NCBI GenBank assembly: GCA_025267735.1
Contig: CM046297.1
Location: forward strand, 18,502,011 to 18,566,010
Direction: 5' to 3'
Source: Mactra quadrangularis
Lineage: Eukaryota > Mollusca > Bivalvia > Venerida > Mactridae
Length of the DNA: 64,000 nucleotides
Shown here piece by piece: positions 23,680 through 35,391 of this stretch. Both the position numbers and the translations under genes were made by a program. Under the pieces are notes generated by a model. It made no database searches. It saw only the letters and a list, made by a program, of their open reading frames with translations, and had not been told where the DNA came from. Within the stretch, counting starts at the first letter, position 1, and every line of letters begins with the position of its first letter.

Positions 23680-24012
23680 GTCGTAACTCAATTTCAGAAA
23701 ACTTTTCAGGAGAGAGAAAAAACTGTTTAATTATATGTATGATTTATCTATATTAATGCTTTCATGTAACTTCATTCAGATAAATAAGCTGTTTAGATAT
23801 ATTGATGAGAAAATTTAATGACATTATCATGAAAAAAGATATTTGATGGAACTCAAGTTACGACCCTTTTGTATAAATTTATTTTGCCAAATTCAGGAAT
23901 TTTTTTGTGGAATATGGACGTAACTCAAGTTACAACCCTTTTGCACAAAATTTTTTGTAATTTTGGGACATTTTTTGTGCAATATGGACGTAACTCAACT
24001 TACACCCTTGTA
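23680..24012 (+). repeat. GTAACTCAAGTTAC tandem and inverted repeat
   Basis: Two to three units of about 70 bp with the shared phrase GGACGTAACTCAAGTTACRA followed by CCCTTTTG. The left part (GTCGTAACTCAATTTCAG) relates it to the fold-back elements at 8651 and 48019. Confidence 0.7.
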
Positions 24013-24735
24013 ACTGCAATTTATTAATAAGGATTTTGGATTAACCATTATAATAAGAAATTTAGTTTTTTGTCTATTTATCTCTCCCGACAAACATAAC
24101 AGTTGAATGACATACAATGTGAATGAGTAGCACATAAAATAAGTGCTACATTAGTTTTCTTTCCCAGAAAAATTCAAATTGACCCATTGATTGTACACTT
24201 TAAATGCTCTGCACAAAAAATGAAAAGAACAGTAAACTTGGTCACTTGCAAACAAATTTTGTGCAGAATATTCAGATTGAAAATATCTACTATAAGGATA
24301 ATGTCGGCATTTTCAGACAGACATGTAGCAGAAACCAGTCTCTTATCTGCATCATATTTGTCAATAATTCAAGACTTAGTGCCTGGTGAATTAAAATCTG
24401 CAAAAAAAATGATACGAAGACACAACTGCGGTACCTTAGTATTCAAAATGTTCACTTATTTTTCTTTAAAAATAAAATACTGACATTTTTTCAATATATT
24501 CAATAAATACCTACTGTCAATAAATGTTTATTTGTACAACTTTTGTACATTTACATGTATGAAAATATTCAAAATGTAAGGTGGCATAGAAGAGACATCT
24601 CATTCTCAAGTGTGCACAAGTGGAACATATGTTGCTTACGAGACAGCATCACATGTGCACTAAATAGCTTTAATGCACATCTGAGTATAGACAAAATGCC
24701 AACATGTGCGCATGACAAGAAATGTTCGGTGTTTC
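24013..24735. other. AT-rich sequence, no gene recognised
   Basis: Open frames of 84 and 98 codons on the plus strand show no known motif and end at transposon or AT-rich sequence. Confidence 0.4.
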
Positions 24736-24942
24736 CAGGGCATTTTTTAAGTATGTGGGGAAGGAACCTAGGCCCTTACTTTATATTGAACATTTAGGGA
24801 GATTTTAACGCTATTTCATTGATAGGGAAATAAAAAATATAATGTAAACTCAAAATTTAGGGAAAACTGCATGATTTCAAAGAAATTACAGAAGGGAAAG
24901 TGCCTGTAAAAGGCCCCTGGTAATATAAGGAAAAAAGCCCTG
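24736..24942. mobile_element. hAT-like MITE, CAGGGC(T/A)TTTT family
   Basis: Inverted ends CAGGGCATTTTTTAAG and GGAAAAAAGCCCTG, with GGGG / AGGCCCCTGG sub-terminal blocks like those of 9869-10292. No clear target duplication remains. Confidence 0.55.
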
Positions 24943-24989
24943 GCTTCACACTGTATTCAACAGTTTTACAGTCATATTGCAGCACTTAG

Positions 24990-25245
24990 CCATCCTATGC
25001 ACAGTCCCTGGTTATACCTAGCTTTCCAGGCACAAGCTTTTAACTTAGAACTAAACATGTACCCAACCAGTGTCTTACCAGTGCCCTACTTGATACAGAG
25101 GTCGTAAGAATGGCCACAGAAAACATTTCATGACTAAACTCTAAGAAGATAATGAGAGTCATCTCCAAAAACTGAACAAATGACCTCAAGTGCCATAGTA
25201 AGACACCTTACCAACTGAGGTAACCAAGCAGGTTATGCACCTAAG
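24990..25245 (-). mobile_element. tRNA-derived SINE, third head type
   Basis: On the minus strand a tRNA-like head (GGTTACCTCAGTTGGTAAGG, then an anticodon arm GTGTC/GGCAC with loop TTACTAT) precedes a body that shares CACTGGTTGGGTAC and GTGCCTGGAAAGCTAGGTAT with the 12-kb SINEs. Much of the body between head and shared core is diverged. The head differs from both the TGG-loop and the TCG-loop heads. Confidence 0.55.
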
Positions 25246-26194
25246 TAATGTCTATTGCATCTGTATAACATCATTTGTTATTTGGTGCACACTTTGAAAT
25301 TTCCAAAGTCCCTCTAATGTCTCCATACTTCAGCAGGAGTATTTAAAATTTTCAAATGCAATGTCCAAACACAAGTTAAAGAATAAATCTTTCCAAGAGT
25401 TTTTGGTAAAACTTAAAATAAACAAGGAATGTTTGTATTGTAGTGTATTAAACCTTATTTTTTGTTGACTTTTTGGTTCATTTGTCCGCCCATTGTGTTC
25501 TAGTCCTTGTACAAATCATATCAATGTGTCAACGCAAAACTAGTTTAACGACATTTAATAAAGAAGGATTTAGGCTAGTTATGAGTTGATCAATCGAAAT
25601 GCCATAATACATATTTTCCTAAAAGGTTCAATAAACAAATACATGAACCCTGGTGGCCTTTATGAGTATATTGTTACATAATGACAAAATAGACATGAAC
25701 TGGGAGTCAAAATATTGAATGTTTATTAAGAGCTTAAAGAGAGAATTACAGTGCTTGGCTCCTAATTGACAATTGCTGATTGAGTGACTCTATGCTTTCA
25801 CTTTAAATCAGGTTTAAACTTGTAAAAAGATTAAATTTTTCATTTTTTGTTGTTGTTGAAATTTTACAATTGTAATTTATTGTTGACATTTTGCCTTAAA
25901 TAGTTTTGTTTGTAATAAAGATAGACCATACACTTGTTACGACCTTTTAATCTTCTTGAACTGTTACATGTTCTAATAGTTTAAATATGGAGCCAGTTGC
26001 ACAATGAAGATAATCATCATATTAAATATGGGGGGGGGGTCAGTAAGCCAAGTACTATGCAATGGGTTTGCTTAAAAGTAGCTAAGATAGAGGCTGCCAG
26101 AAATACAAATGTAATCCAGTTTTGAAGTAAAAAAAAAATAAAAAAGTAGAACTCTTAAATGAGCAAAATTAAAAAATAAGTTTGACTAATCAAT
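25246..26194. other. AT-rich sequence with a G-run
   Basis: Ten-base G-run near 26029-26038; otherwise nothing recognised. Confidence 0.5.
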
Positions 26195-26815
26195 AAACCA
26201 AATTCAAAAAAAGAGATACTCAGCAATAAGTGATATTCAAAAATAAGAGATACTCAAAAATAAGAGATACTCAACAATAAGAGATACTCAACAATAATAG
26301 ATACTCAACAATAAGTGATACTCAACATTAAGTGATACTCAACAATAAGAGATACTCATCAATAAGAGATACTCATCAATAAGAGATACTCAACAATAAT
26401 AGATACTCAACAATAAGTGATACTCAACATTAAGTGATACTCAACAATAAGAGATACTCAACAATAAGAGATACTCAACAATAAGTGATACTTAACAATA
26501 ATAGATACTCAACAAGAATAGATACTCAACAATAAGTGATACTCAACAATAATAGATACTCAACAAGAATAGATACTCAACAATCAGTGATACTCAACAA
26601 TAATAGATACTCAACAAGAATAGATACTCAACAATAAGAGATACTCAACAATAACAGATACTCTGAAACTCAAAAATAAGTGACACTCAACAATAAGAGA
26701 GACTCAAAAATAAGTAATACTCAACAATACGCAAGACTCAACAATAAGTGATAATTAAAAAATAAGTGATAATTAAAAAATCAGTGAGACTTAAATATAA
26801 GAGAGACTCAAAAAT
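26195..26815 (+). repeat. 15-bp satellite array
   Basis: About 40 units of the type AGATACTCAACAATA with variants AGTGATACTCAACATTA and AGATACTCAACAAGA. Variant blocks recur as groups, which implies expansion of multi-unit segments. Not CRISPR: the units abut with no unique spacers. Confidence 0.95.
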
Positions 26816-27854
26816 AACCCACTATATATTACTACAGATAAGTAAGCAGAGCTAATTTCAGGGTATATCTCTGCATGAGACACCATATCACCTACATGGA
26901 ATTAAAAAAAAAATCTTCTGAGATCACCTAGAAGAGTAAAATCCAGGGGGTATTATGTACTTACATTAGGCTTAAATAGATATATTGGCTTCCTAAACAA
27001 AACATTGTCATATCAGAGACAAAATGGCATAGCTTAGGCTTGTTACTTGTTTAGATAGGACATTATGACAAGGAATGTATGATAGACTGAATATACTTAT
27101 GTTTAATCATGTAATGAACCAAATAAACTTATAATTGTTTTCTTCTAATCAATAAAATAGTAATCAATACTTTAACATATCATATTATATATTATACATG
27201 TACAGTAAAACATGTGTTTATCAGACACTCAATGGAATCATGGAAAGTGGCTTACTGCAGGCTTTTTACAAACTACTAGAACAATGAAGAATATCATTAG
27301 AAAGAAACAACATTATTATATTTTTCATACATAAGAGCAAATTTTATCAAATGAATTTGAACTACTTGAATCAAAATTCTGTGGGTTTTTTTCTTTGACT
27401 TTTCAGTGATACTACTAAAATACTGATTAAATTAATAAGATACATTTTATTTTCATGACTTCTTTTAGGACTATACAAATCCTGGGCTTCACCAAAGCTT
27501 AGGGCTATGGGAAAAATTGATTCGAACTAGTGAAAACTACGTATTTCAAATAATCTTGCTAGTTGAAAATTTCACTCAGTACTATAAAACATATCAAATT
27601 AGGAGCTCCTAAACATTTATGGTATAGACAGAAGTTTGCCTGTATTATAAACTAACAAAGTAGTGTCATATTTCTGTCTGAAAGCACTTGAACCAAAGTC
27701 TTTAATAAAAACCTTTACAATTTTCATAATTATAGGTATTCATGTAATTTTCTGTTATTTCCTATATTATTATAAATATAATTTAGATCATTACATGTAT
27801 TGAACTTTAGAAATTATTAAGTGGTTCAATTAGTAGCATACAATTTAAAGTAAA
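26816..27854. other. AT-rich sequence with a faint hAT-like remnant
   Basis: Around 27470-27600 phrases such as CTGGGCTTCACCAAAGC and GAACTAGTGAAAACT recall decayed hAT elements. Confidence 0.35.
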
Positions 27855-28140
27855 ATTTCCATAAAGCACCTGACCCTGATGCCATCCAATCTAGTGCAAG
27901 AAAAAATTCCCACAATGCACTTGTCTATGATGTCATCAAATATTGTGCAAGAAAAAATTCCCACAATGCACCCGACTGTGATGTCATCAAAATTTGTGCA
28001 ACAAAGAATTACCAAAGACAAATAACTTGGTATGATGTCATCAAATCTTGTGCAAAACCAAATCCCCATAAAGCACCTGACTGTGATGTCATCAAATCTT
28101 GTGAAAGTAAGAATTCCCATAATGCACCAAATAGGGGATA
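27855..28140 (+). repeat. minisatellite, unit about 51 bp
   Basis: Five to six units built on CCCACAATGCACCTGACTGT then GATGTCATCAAATCTTGTGC. Because 51 is a multiple of three, a 100-codon minus-strand frame stays open with a 17-residue period (core CTRFDDI). This is most likely a by-product of the repeat. Confidence 0.9.
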
Positions 28141-28834
28141 TCACCAAATCAAATCAACTTTAATTGCACAATGCTATAACAAAATACTTCAACAATTATC
28201 AACCTTAGAAAGAGTTTTCAGTAATTGTCTGTGCATTCACAAACATGGTGAAAAGAAAGACATGACAATTACAAAGCTCTCACAGCAGAGGTTAAGTCAT
28301 CATATTACAGTTTGCTTACAGTAATTTAAAGTTCCAAAGTAAATATGGCTAAAAAATAGGACACTATTTGATCGGTTTTTAATTGGTTCTTTTTTAAAGC
28401 ACCTGTATAATTAAAAGTACTAATTGGCTGATCTTGATAATGGACTCTATACTTCAGAACTTACTTGAAATATTGACTTACGGTTAAAACATATTCATTT
28501 TTGCTTAGGTTTTATGCCATGTATCAGCACCTTTGTGTATTTTATTAATGACTAGCTCACCTAACCTTCTTTTCTAATAAACTTATCTAAGGTGACCTAG
28601 TCACTCATCAAACCAGTTTTCCAAGACACTTTTCTTGTTACCAAGCATTTCTTGCATTTAACTCTCCCCATAAAGTTGCCATCTTCTTTCATGTAGAAAA
28701 GATTGAAACTATAGTTCAATTTTCATAAAAAAGGTTATTCCTCCCAAGACGGAATTTTCATGGATTTTGCAACCAACTATCATATAGAAAATATAGTGAA
28801 GGAAGCTATATGGACTATTTTAAGCATTCACTTA
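28141..28834. other. AT-rich sequence, no feature seen
   Basis: No repeat, RNA gene or supported exon. Confidence 0.5.
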
Positions 28835-29056
28835 GGCCACAACAAATTGATCATATGTTCTATGGATTCGCTCGCCCTTAATTTTGACGGTTTTTACAAA
28901 AAAAATATTTTTATTTCCTCTCGCTCATAAAAAATTGGTCAAACCACTATATAAAGCAATTGAATTAAGACTTTTTTTCTTTTTTTTTCTTCGCTCGCTC
29001 ACCCCATTTTTTTTTCTAGAAAAATCCATAGAACATATCATCAACTTGTTGTGGCC
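28835..29056 (+). mobile_element. PIF/Harbinger-type MITE, copy E
   Basis: TTA duplicated at 28832-28834 and 29057-29059. It shares with copy F the derived right-end variant ATATCATCAACTTG (others read ATATGATCAACTTG). Confidence 0.9.
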
Positions 29057-29059
29057 TTA

Positions 29060-29399
29060 TTAAACACTGAATTCACCAACTGCCTTCAATACAAGATAAA
29101 CGGCGAAGTGACCACTCAGCCACACCAGAGCTAATCCATGCCTAAGATGCCTCCGTTCCGATCCAATTTAGCATGATTTCAAGTCATCAAGTATAATTCT
29201 TATGAAATGCAGTTAAATTATTGATAATATTTTGATTAGAATGTCATGTTCGCAGTATTGAAATCGTTAGAAGATGGAAATCTTTAATTAAAATTAAACC
29301 AAGATTTATTAGTTATGTACAAGTACATAGAAACACCATGTATTGTTACATCAGTGACATCATGGTGATTACAATCTCATTCCTCTTTGAGGTAACATC
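29060..29399. other. possible tRNA-like SINE fragment and AT-rich sequence
   Basis: On the minus strand GGTGTGGCTGAGTGGTCACT (within 29095-29135) resembles a D-arm of a Ser/Leu-type tRNA, but no T-arm follows. The rest is AT-rich. Confidence 0.25.
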
Positions 29400-30110
29400 T
29401 ACTAACATGCAATGCTTAAATCTACAGTAAACTATGGTTGAACCTCACTTTTATAGCCGCCTATAAACAACCATTGACTCTCAGTAATGCAAGCTTCAAA
29501 CCTTTCAAACAAACCAGTTTAGGCCACAACAAATTGATCACATGTTCTATGGATTCGCTCGCACCTTAATTTTGACGGTTTTTACAAAAAAAATATTTTT
29601 ATTTCTACGCTCGCTCATAAAAATTTGGTCAAAACTGCTATATAAAGAAACTGAATTAAGATTTTTTTTTAAATTTTTTTCTTCGCTCGCTCGCCCCATT
29701 TTTTTTCTAGAAAAATCCATAGAACATATCATCAACTTGTTGTGGCCTTACCATCAAGCTTTACCCTTCTCAAGCCATTAAAATGCAATGCTCAAAGCAA
29801 CACTACACCACAGTTGACCTTTGCTTAACAGTCTTTTCTATTTCTAGGACAACTTGTTCACAAGTCAGCAACAGTGACCTCCTCACGACAGTCCACTTCC
29901 AAACAACAAGCTTTCAAGTCTTAGTAATATCCCCATTCAATTGAAAGAAAATTGCCCTCCAAAAATAACCATCTTCTTCTATCAACCATGTACTAACAGC
30001 TGCCCCCTCAACAAAAGTCACTTTCAAACTACAGTTTTTTCAAGTATCCCCTCCTTAATATCTTGATGACACATCGGATGATCCCAACAACAACAATCTC
30101 CTATAACGGT
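29400..30110 (+). repeat. degenerate repeat hosting MITE copy F
   Basis: Loosely repeated phrases (CAACCATTGACTCTCAGTAA, GACAACTTGTTCACAAG, CAACAAGCTTTCAAG) of the same type as 2290-2520. The PIF MITE at 29522-29747 interrupts it. Confidence 0.35.
29522..29747 (+). mobile_element. PIF/Harbinger-type MITE, copy F
   Basis: TTA duplicated at 29519-29521 and 29748-29750. It lies 466 bp from copy E in the same orientation and shares its diagnostic right-end change. The interior frame starting MFYGFARTLIL is not a gene. Confidence 0.9.
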
Positions 30111-32823
30111 CATCTGTCTAATACAAGTCAATACCAATGCTTGAAGTTTTGCTGTATTTAATTATAATTACAAGCCATGTTCCTTTATGTGCAGAATTCT
30201 AACCTTTGATATCACCATATTGCCATTATTGCTGCATGTTATATGTGTATGGTATAGTTAGCTTAACAATTACTTCGTGGTTTATGACATGTTTGTTTTA
30301 ATTGAATTAGAAAGTCCCATAGATACAGAGCTTAGGTGAAGTATATAATGCATTATGATGAGTCAACACAAAAAAGGCAACATCCTTACTTATTGACATG
30401 AAGTTAAGCTACTTTTATGCTGACACACCAAGAACAGTTACTTGCCTTCTTGAATAAAATTGAAGTCAAATATAATTAAAATACTAAGTTTTCTTTTGCA
30501 TTTTAAAAAACAAAGGACATTTACAGTATACTGTCTATTAAATGCCCCTAAGAGCATTACAACTTCCAAAAAGGTCATTATTAAGATTATCAGAAAATAG
30601 CCCCTCATCCAAGCTTTAGCCCCTCATCCAAGCTTTAGTTAATAAAAAATGACAAATTTTGCCCACAAGGAAATGGAGATGAAGAAAAAAAACATGCTTG
30701 ACTTATCAAGTGTTTCAATGATTACAATAGGTTTACGTCAAATACCCATATCTGGTAGAACTAAACTGTTCCAATTTTTCTGTTTCAGTAAAGAAAGTGC
30801 AGATAATTATGTGGATGTTTGAATAATATGTGTTTATACCTACGAAGCTGAAGGCTTATGAAAAAGAATGGTGAAATAACAGCACAAAATATGAAAGTCC
30901 TAATTTAGTCTTTTTTTTCTCAAAAATATAGGGAACGGGGCATTTATTAGAGTAGGGCATTTCAAAGAGACTATATGGTATTTTATCATGAATTTTAAAA
31001 TGTATGTGATATATATAGATGTAATATTAGATTATTTATGTACAGCCCATGTCTCTGTTTCCAAGCATTTTATAAACAATGTTATTGAAATGTTAGACAA
31101 GGTGAAGTATGTTTTCATGTTTCAAGATTAGTAATCTTACATGTATGCATTGATCACTGGGTTATATTGTCTACCCGCTCTTGTTTGAGTGATAGACGAG
31201 TTACGTAATACGACTGATCTGACTGAAATCTAGATCTGGGTTTTGCCCGTTAGTTTGTATCACAATACTTTCCACGACTGAAGCATTGTATCAGGATATG
31301 TCGCACAATAGCTTATATACTATATGCCAAATGGTTGGGAAGGGGACAAAAGCAAGCAAGCAACTTTCCAAAATGGTTGTATTGTGCAATTGCACTAGCA
31401 TCAACTGCTCAATTATGTCAAAAATTATGGGTGAGCGGGCCCTCAATTAGAACACCTTTCTAGAGATATAACAGTTCCATTAAAAAAACATGTTGACATG
31501 CAACACAAAAAAGCGTATTCAGTCTTCATTTTAGCATGATAACAAGTTACTACCTTCATATATTGTAGTTTGAGCTATAATTATTGTCATGCTAATATCA
31601 TAATAAATGGATGTATTGAGATTATCGCATTTGAATGCTTAAAAATACCTCTGTACCTCAGTCTGTAAAATATCTCCAAATTAAGACTATTCCACTATAT
31701 TAGATCATCAATTTTGAACATTACTGTACTATTATAAACTTGGTAAACATGATCAATACGTTTTCTAGCTTGTCCCAGTTTAGTCTGTCCTAGTTTTACC
31801 TCATTATATTTGTTAAAAATAAAATTAATAAGTTTTAATGTAAAGTAAGATCGTTTTTTCTGGGGCACAACTGCGTAGAATGTCTTTGCAACTGCAAGCA
31901 AATAATATTTTGAATGAATAAGCTGGAGATCTACATTGGCATAGTATAAGTTTACAATTCACTTCAATTTAAGAGTAAATAAGATATTTGTATACATTAC
32001 CCCCCTGTTTTCATATTCAATTTTAATCAACCTTCACATTAGGTGAAGGCCCTACGACAAAAACTGTATATCAATAATATTTGTTTTGAAAGGAACATGG
32101 AGTTTTTGCAGCAGCTATAAATTTTGTAAATTAAATACATGAATCATTGAATATATACACAGTTGGATGATATAATTCTCAACTAGTAGATCATATAGGG
32201 TTAGCATAAATAAGATGTAATTACAATGAGGTTGAGAGAGCCTCTGAGCTATAGGCACTTCATGTCATGACAGCCTTTTTTCCATAAATGAAGAATCAGC
32301 AACAATTTGATGCCCTCAGTCCCCTTTTCTGCCACCCTGTCCTTTTCTGAATTTTAGAATAATCACTACTTGATAGATATAAAGTAATCCAATGTTTTTT
32401 TCTAACAAACAGGGGCATAAAAATTATATTCCCTTTGGAAATTTCATTAAATCATGCAGTTTTTCCAAACTTTGGAGTTTAAATCTTGGGACTTCTCTTT
32501 CCCCTTTTAATGAAATTGCGATAAAATTTAACAAAATGATCTTCACAAAGTTATGTCCATGGCCCATTTCCAAAAATACTGATAAAAAGCCCTGTAATAT
32601 AATAAAAAAGCAACAGATATAAAATCAAGTGCTGATGTGCAAGACCAACAGATTGTTAAGTGTAAGTCTACAGATAATATGATTGTAATAAGATCAAGAG
32701 AGAGAGACATAGATAGTGCCTCTAAGCTAGAAACTATCAGTGTATTAGATCTGTATTGTAAACTAATTATCCTAGTAAGTAGATTGATCAGTCTAAATCA
32801 ATAATATTAGTTCCAATGAGCTA
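30111..32823. other. AT-rich sequence with possible hAT-like remnant, no gene
   Basis: Apart from the 20-bp duplication at 30599, the only pattern is a possible CAGCCTTTTTTCC...AAAAAGCCCTG inverted pair at about 32270-32591, similar to the CAGGGCTTTT family but with poor ends. No supported exon. Confidence 0.4.
30599..30638 (+). repeat. 20-bp direct duplication
   Basis: AGCCCCTCATCCAAGCTTT is repeated in tandem. Confidence 0.8.
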
Positions 32824-32839
32824 AAGAGGGAGGGAGGGA

Positions 32840-32876
<37 letters not shown>

Positions 32877-33345
32877 ATAGGAAGGAAGGGAGTGAGGAGA
32901 GTGAAGGAAGCTACATTTCTGTCAGTAAAGGAGAGAGATAGATATAGAGACACCCAAAGACATACAGAGAGAGAGAGAGGGGGCGGACACAGGGAGGGAG
33001 GGTAACGCAGGGAGGAAGGGAAAGACTAAAGGAGGGAATGAGGAACAGACAAGAGGAGGGAATGAGGGACAGAAGAATGGAGGGACAGAAGGCTGTAAAG
33101 ATATATTATAGAGAACATAGATAAAAGGGACAGATCAAGGGACGGACAGACGGAGACAGACACTGTTAGTCAGAAACTCACAGAGAGAAAGATAATAAGA
33201 CCCCCTGACACAGAGACAGACTCAGAAGGGGAGATAGACAGAAAGACAGACTTTTATAGAATAGAGAGAGCGACTCAAAGAAAAGGAGAGAGAATGAGAG
33301 AGACATTGACACAGAGAGATTGAGAGAAAGTCTATCGAGATATCC
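32824..33345 (+). repeat. purine-rich low-complexity tract
   Basis: About 520 bases dominated by G and A on the plus strand: GGGA repeats, a GA run at 32847-32871, then AGAGA/GGACAGA mixtures with rare pyrimidines. Strong strand asymmetry, no coding capacity. Confidence 0.9.
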
Positions 33346-33639
33346 TTCTGAGGTTAGGGATAATTAGTTTGTCAAATACTTGTCAATTCTAGTATAGACG
33401 CTAAGTAATTAAATTAGTATACCCTGCTTGTAATTTTCTCCTCAGAGATCAATAGACTTTGAAAGTTTTATATCATATAATTGATTGAACATGTTGTAGA
33501 AGTATCAATTAATTATTAATAAAGCGTTTCCTATTTATTATTAATATGGCATTAAAGATCTTTCACTTAATATATTGATGTACACAGACGACTTGTTACA
33601 GTTATTGTAACTTTGTTATTGTTTTAATTGTGCTCACAT

Positions 33640-34100
33640 CCCTTGGGTACTCAGTTGGTGTCTTAAAACCTAGGGATTGCATGAAGCCTTAAAGCCAAGG
33701 GGATTTTAAACTTGTAGACTCTTTAGATCTTACAACAACAGGGCTCAATGGGACTTGCAATTTTATACTCAGTAGGGCTCCATAACTTTGTGTACTCCAT
33801 CAAGTATTAAAGCCTTGGTCTTGTAACCTATGGGTTTAATGAGTCTTACAAGCTAGGGTCTTAAAGCTGGCGTTTTCCAGCATAAAGACTTGATAGGGTT
33901 AAACAATATTGGGACTTATATGGAATCTTTCAACCTTGGACCTCATTTGGAGATTATTACCTAGTTATCATTCATGAGTTATAAAAATTAGAAAATTTTG
34001 ATGGGTCTTTTAATACAATATTCCATAGGGTGTTAAAACCATGCTGACTTAATGGGGTTTCAAATTCTAGGATTTTATGAGTGCTTGTTACCTCGGGTCA
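33640..34100 (+). repeat. decayed tandem repeat
   Basis: Recurrent phrases CTTAAAGCC, TAGGGTCTTAAAGC, GGGCTCAATGGGACTT and TTTAATGAGTCTTAC at roughly 30-60 base spacing suggest an old minisatellite. Confidence 0.5.
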
Positions 34101-34225
34101 CCATGGATTCTAAGAACTATTACGGTAGAGACTAAGATAGTGTCACAGTGTTAGTCTGGCGTGAATTCTTCATGTCAGCTATATATAATAAGTCAATGTT
34201 CATATAACCTGTGAAATAAGACATA

Positions 34226-34473
34226 CAGTGCCGTTCAAATTTTCTTAAATTTTAAAATAATTTAAAAAAAACCTTATAATGCATACCCCAAGTAATTGTA
34301 CTAAAATTAAAGCTTTTTCATGTAACACAGTTTGAATCATAATTATTATGTTGATAAACTAATTAATGTTAATTTTGTTATTTTCTCACACTTTTTTGTT
34401 TTGTTTTTTTATGGGTAAATATACATCATTTCATCCAATCAGGAATTTCTCTAAGCATTTTTGGAGGGCATTG
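34226..34473. mobile_element. Tc1/mariner-like MITE, 248 bp
   Basis: Left end CAGTGCCGTTCAAATTTTCT and, reversed from the right, CAATGCCCTCCAAAAATGCT are inverted. TA flanks both ends (34224-34225, 34474-34475). Ends of the CAGTGCCxTxCAAAA type are common in Tc1/mariner relatives. The interior is T-rich and non-coding. Confidence 0.8.
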
Positions 34474-35207
34474 TATCACAGTTAATTAAAAAAAGCCACA
34501 TGTTGACAAATGGAAGCAATAGAGAAGTTTTTGTATCAATGAGAACTAACTCATATGTTTCCATTTGTTTGATTGACTTAATGTAATAAATCAATTAAAT
34601 TGTTAACTTATTGAATAAGCTAGATAACTCAGTGAATGACTTGACTTAATTTCATATTGAAACAGAGAATGTAAATATTCCATGAAGAAATTATCATGTA
34701 AGGTATTATTATATAAATTATGTATAGACTTGATCCAAGGAGGGTCAATAGTCAGGCTTGGTCTTGTTGACATTTTTAATATTTGAAATATGATTTATAG
34801 AGCTTCATTATTATTATAATCAGGTGACATTTTAATTTTTAATAGAGAGAGTAATTAATCATAACTTGATGAAAACTGTATTACTGATGAATTATTGCTT
34901 TTTAAACTAGGTCATGCATTTAAGAATATTTCAAATAAATTGGTTTTGTCATGGGACAGACTTTCAATATAGAAAAAATAGGCATACCAAGATCTACAGT
35001 ATGCTGAGGCAGGGAACTATATGCCTGTGGTTAGAATCATTATTGACCATATTTGACCAATAAGCTATCTGCTCACTGAACAATATCAGACTTGATGACC
35101 TTGCATGTTTTTATCAAACTATATTTAAGACAAGCGTTCCTTCCGTTTGAAGTTAAAAAAAAGTAGTTAAAGTGTAGTTTAAAGTCTGCTACAATCTTGT
35201 ACATAAC
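34474..35207. other. AT-rich sequence, no feature seen
   Basis: Nothing recognised. Confidence 0.5.
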
Positions 35208-35391
35208 TCCTGATCACTGAAATCGCCCTCTGGCAGGCAATCCCTCACAGTACCCATTTACACCTGGGTGGAGAGGAACAATTGTAGGCTAATTTCTTGC
35301 TCAAGGAAATTAGCAGTGTCCCTAGTTTGGATCGAACCCTGGTACCTCTCTATCCCTTAGCATGCGTCCTACCACTGGACCACTGCTCCTA
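35208..35391 (-). mobile_element. tRNA-derived SINE, GGAGCAGTGGTC head
   Basis: On the minus strand AGGAGCAGTGGTCCAGTGGT opens a tRNA-like head with B box GGTTCGATCC. A central domain containing TTGAGCAAGAAATTAGC and CCACCCAGGTGTAAATGGGT follows. This central motif resembles a conserved domain I associate with widespread invertebrate SINEs, though I cannot confirm the name. The same family is at 45254 and 36690. Confidence 0.8.

Noticed and set aside
26195..26815. CRISPR-like array
   Set aside because: Units of 15 bp abut directly with no unique spacers, and the context is eukaryotic.
32270..32591. Another CAGGGCTTTT-type MITE
   Set aside because: Only the right end (AAAAAGCCCTG) is convincing. 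The left end and target duplication are not.
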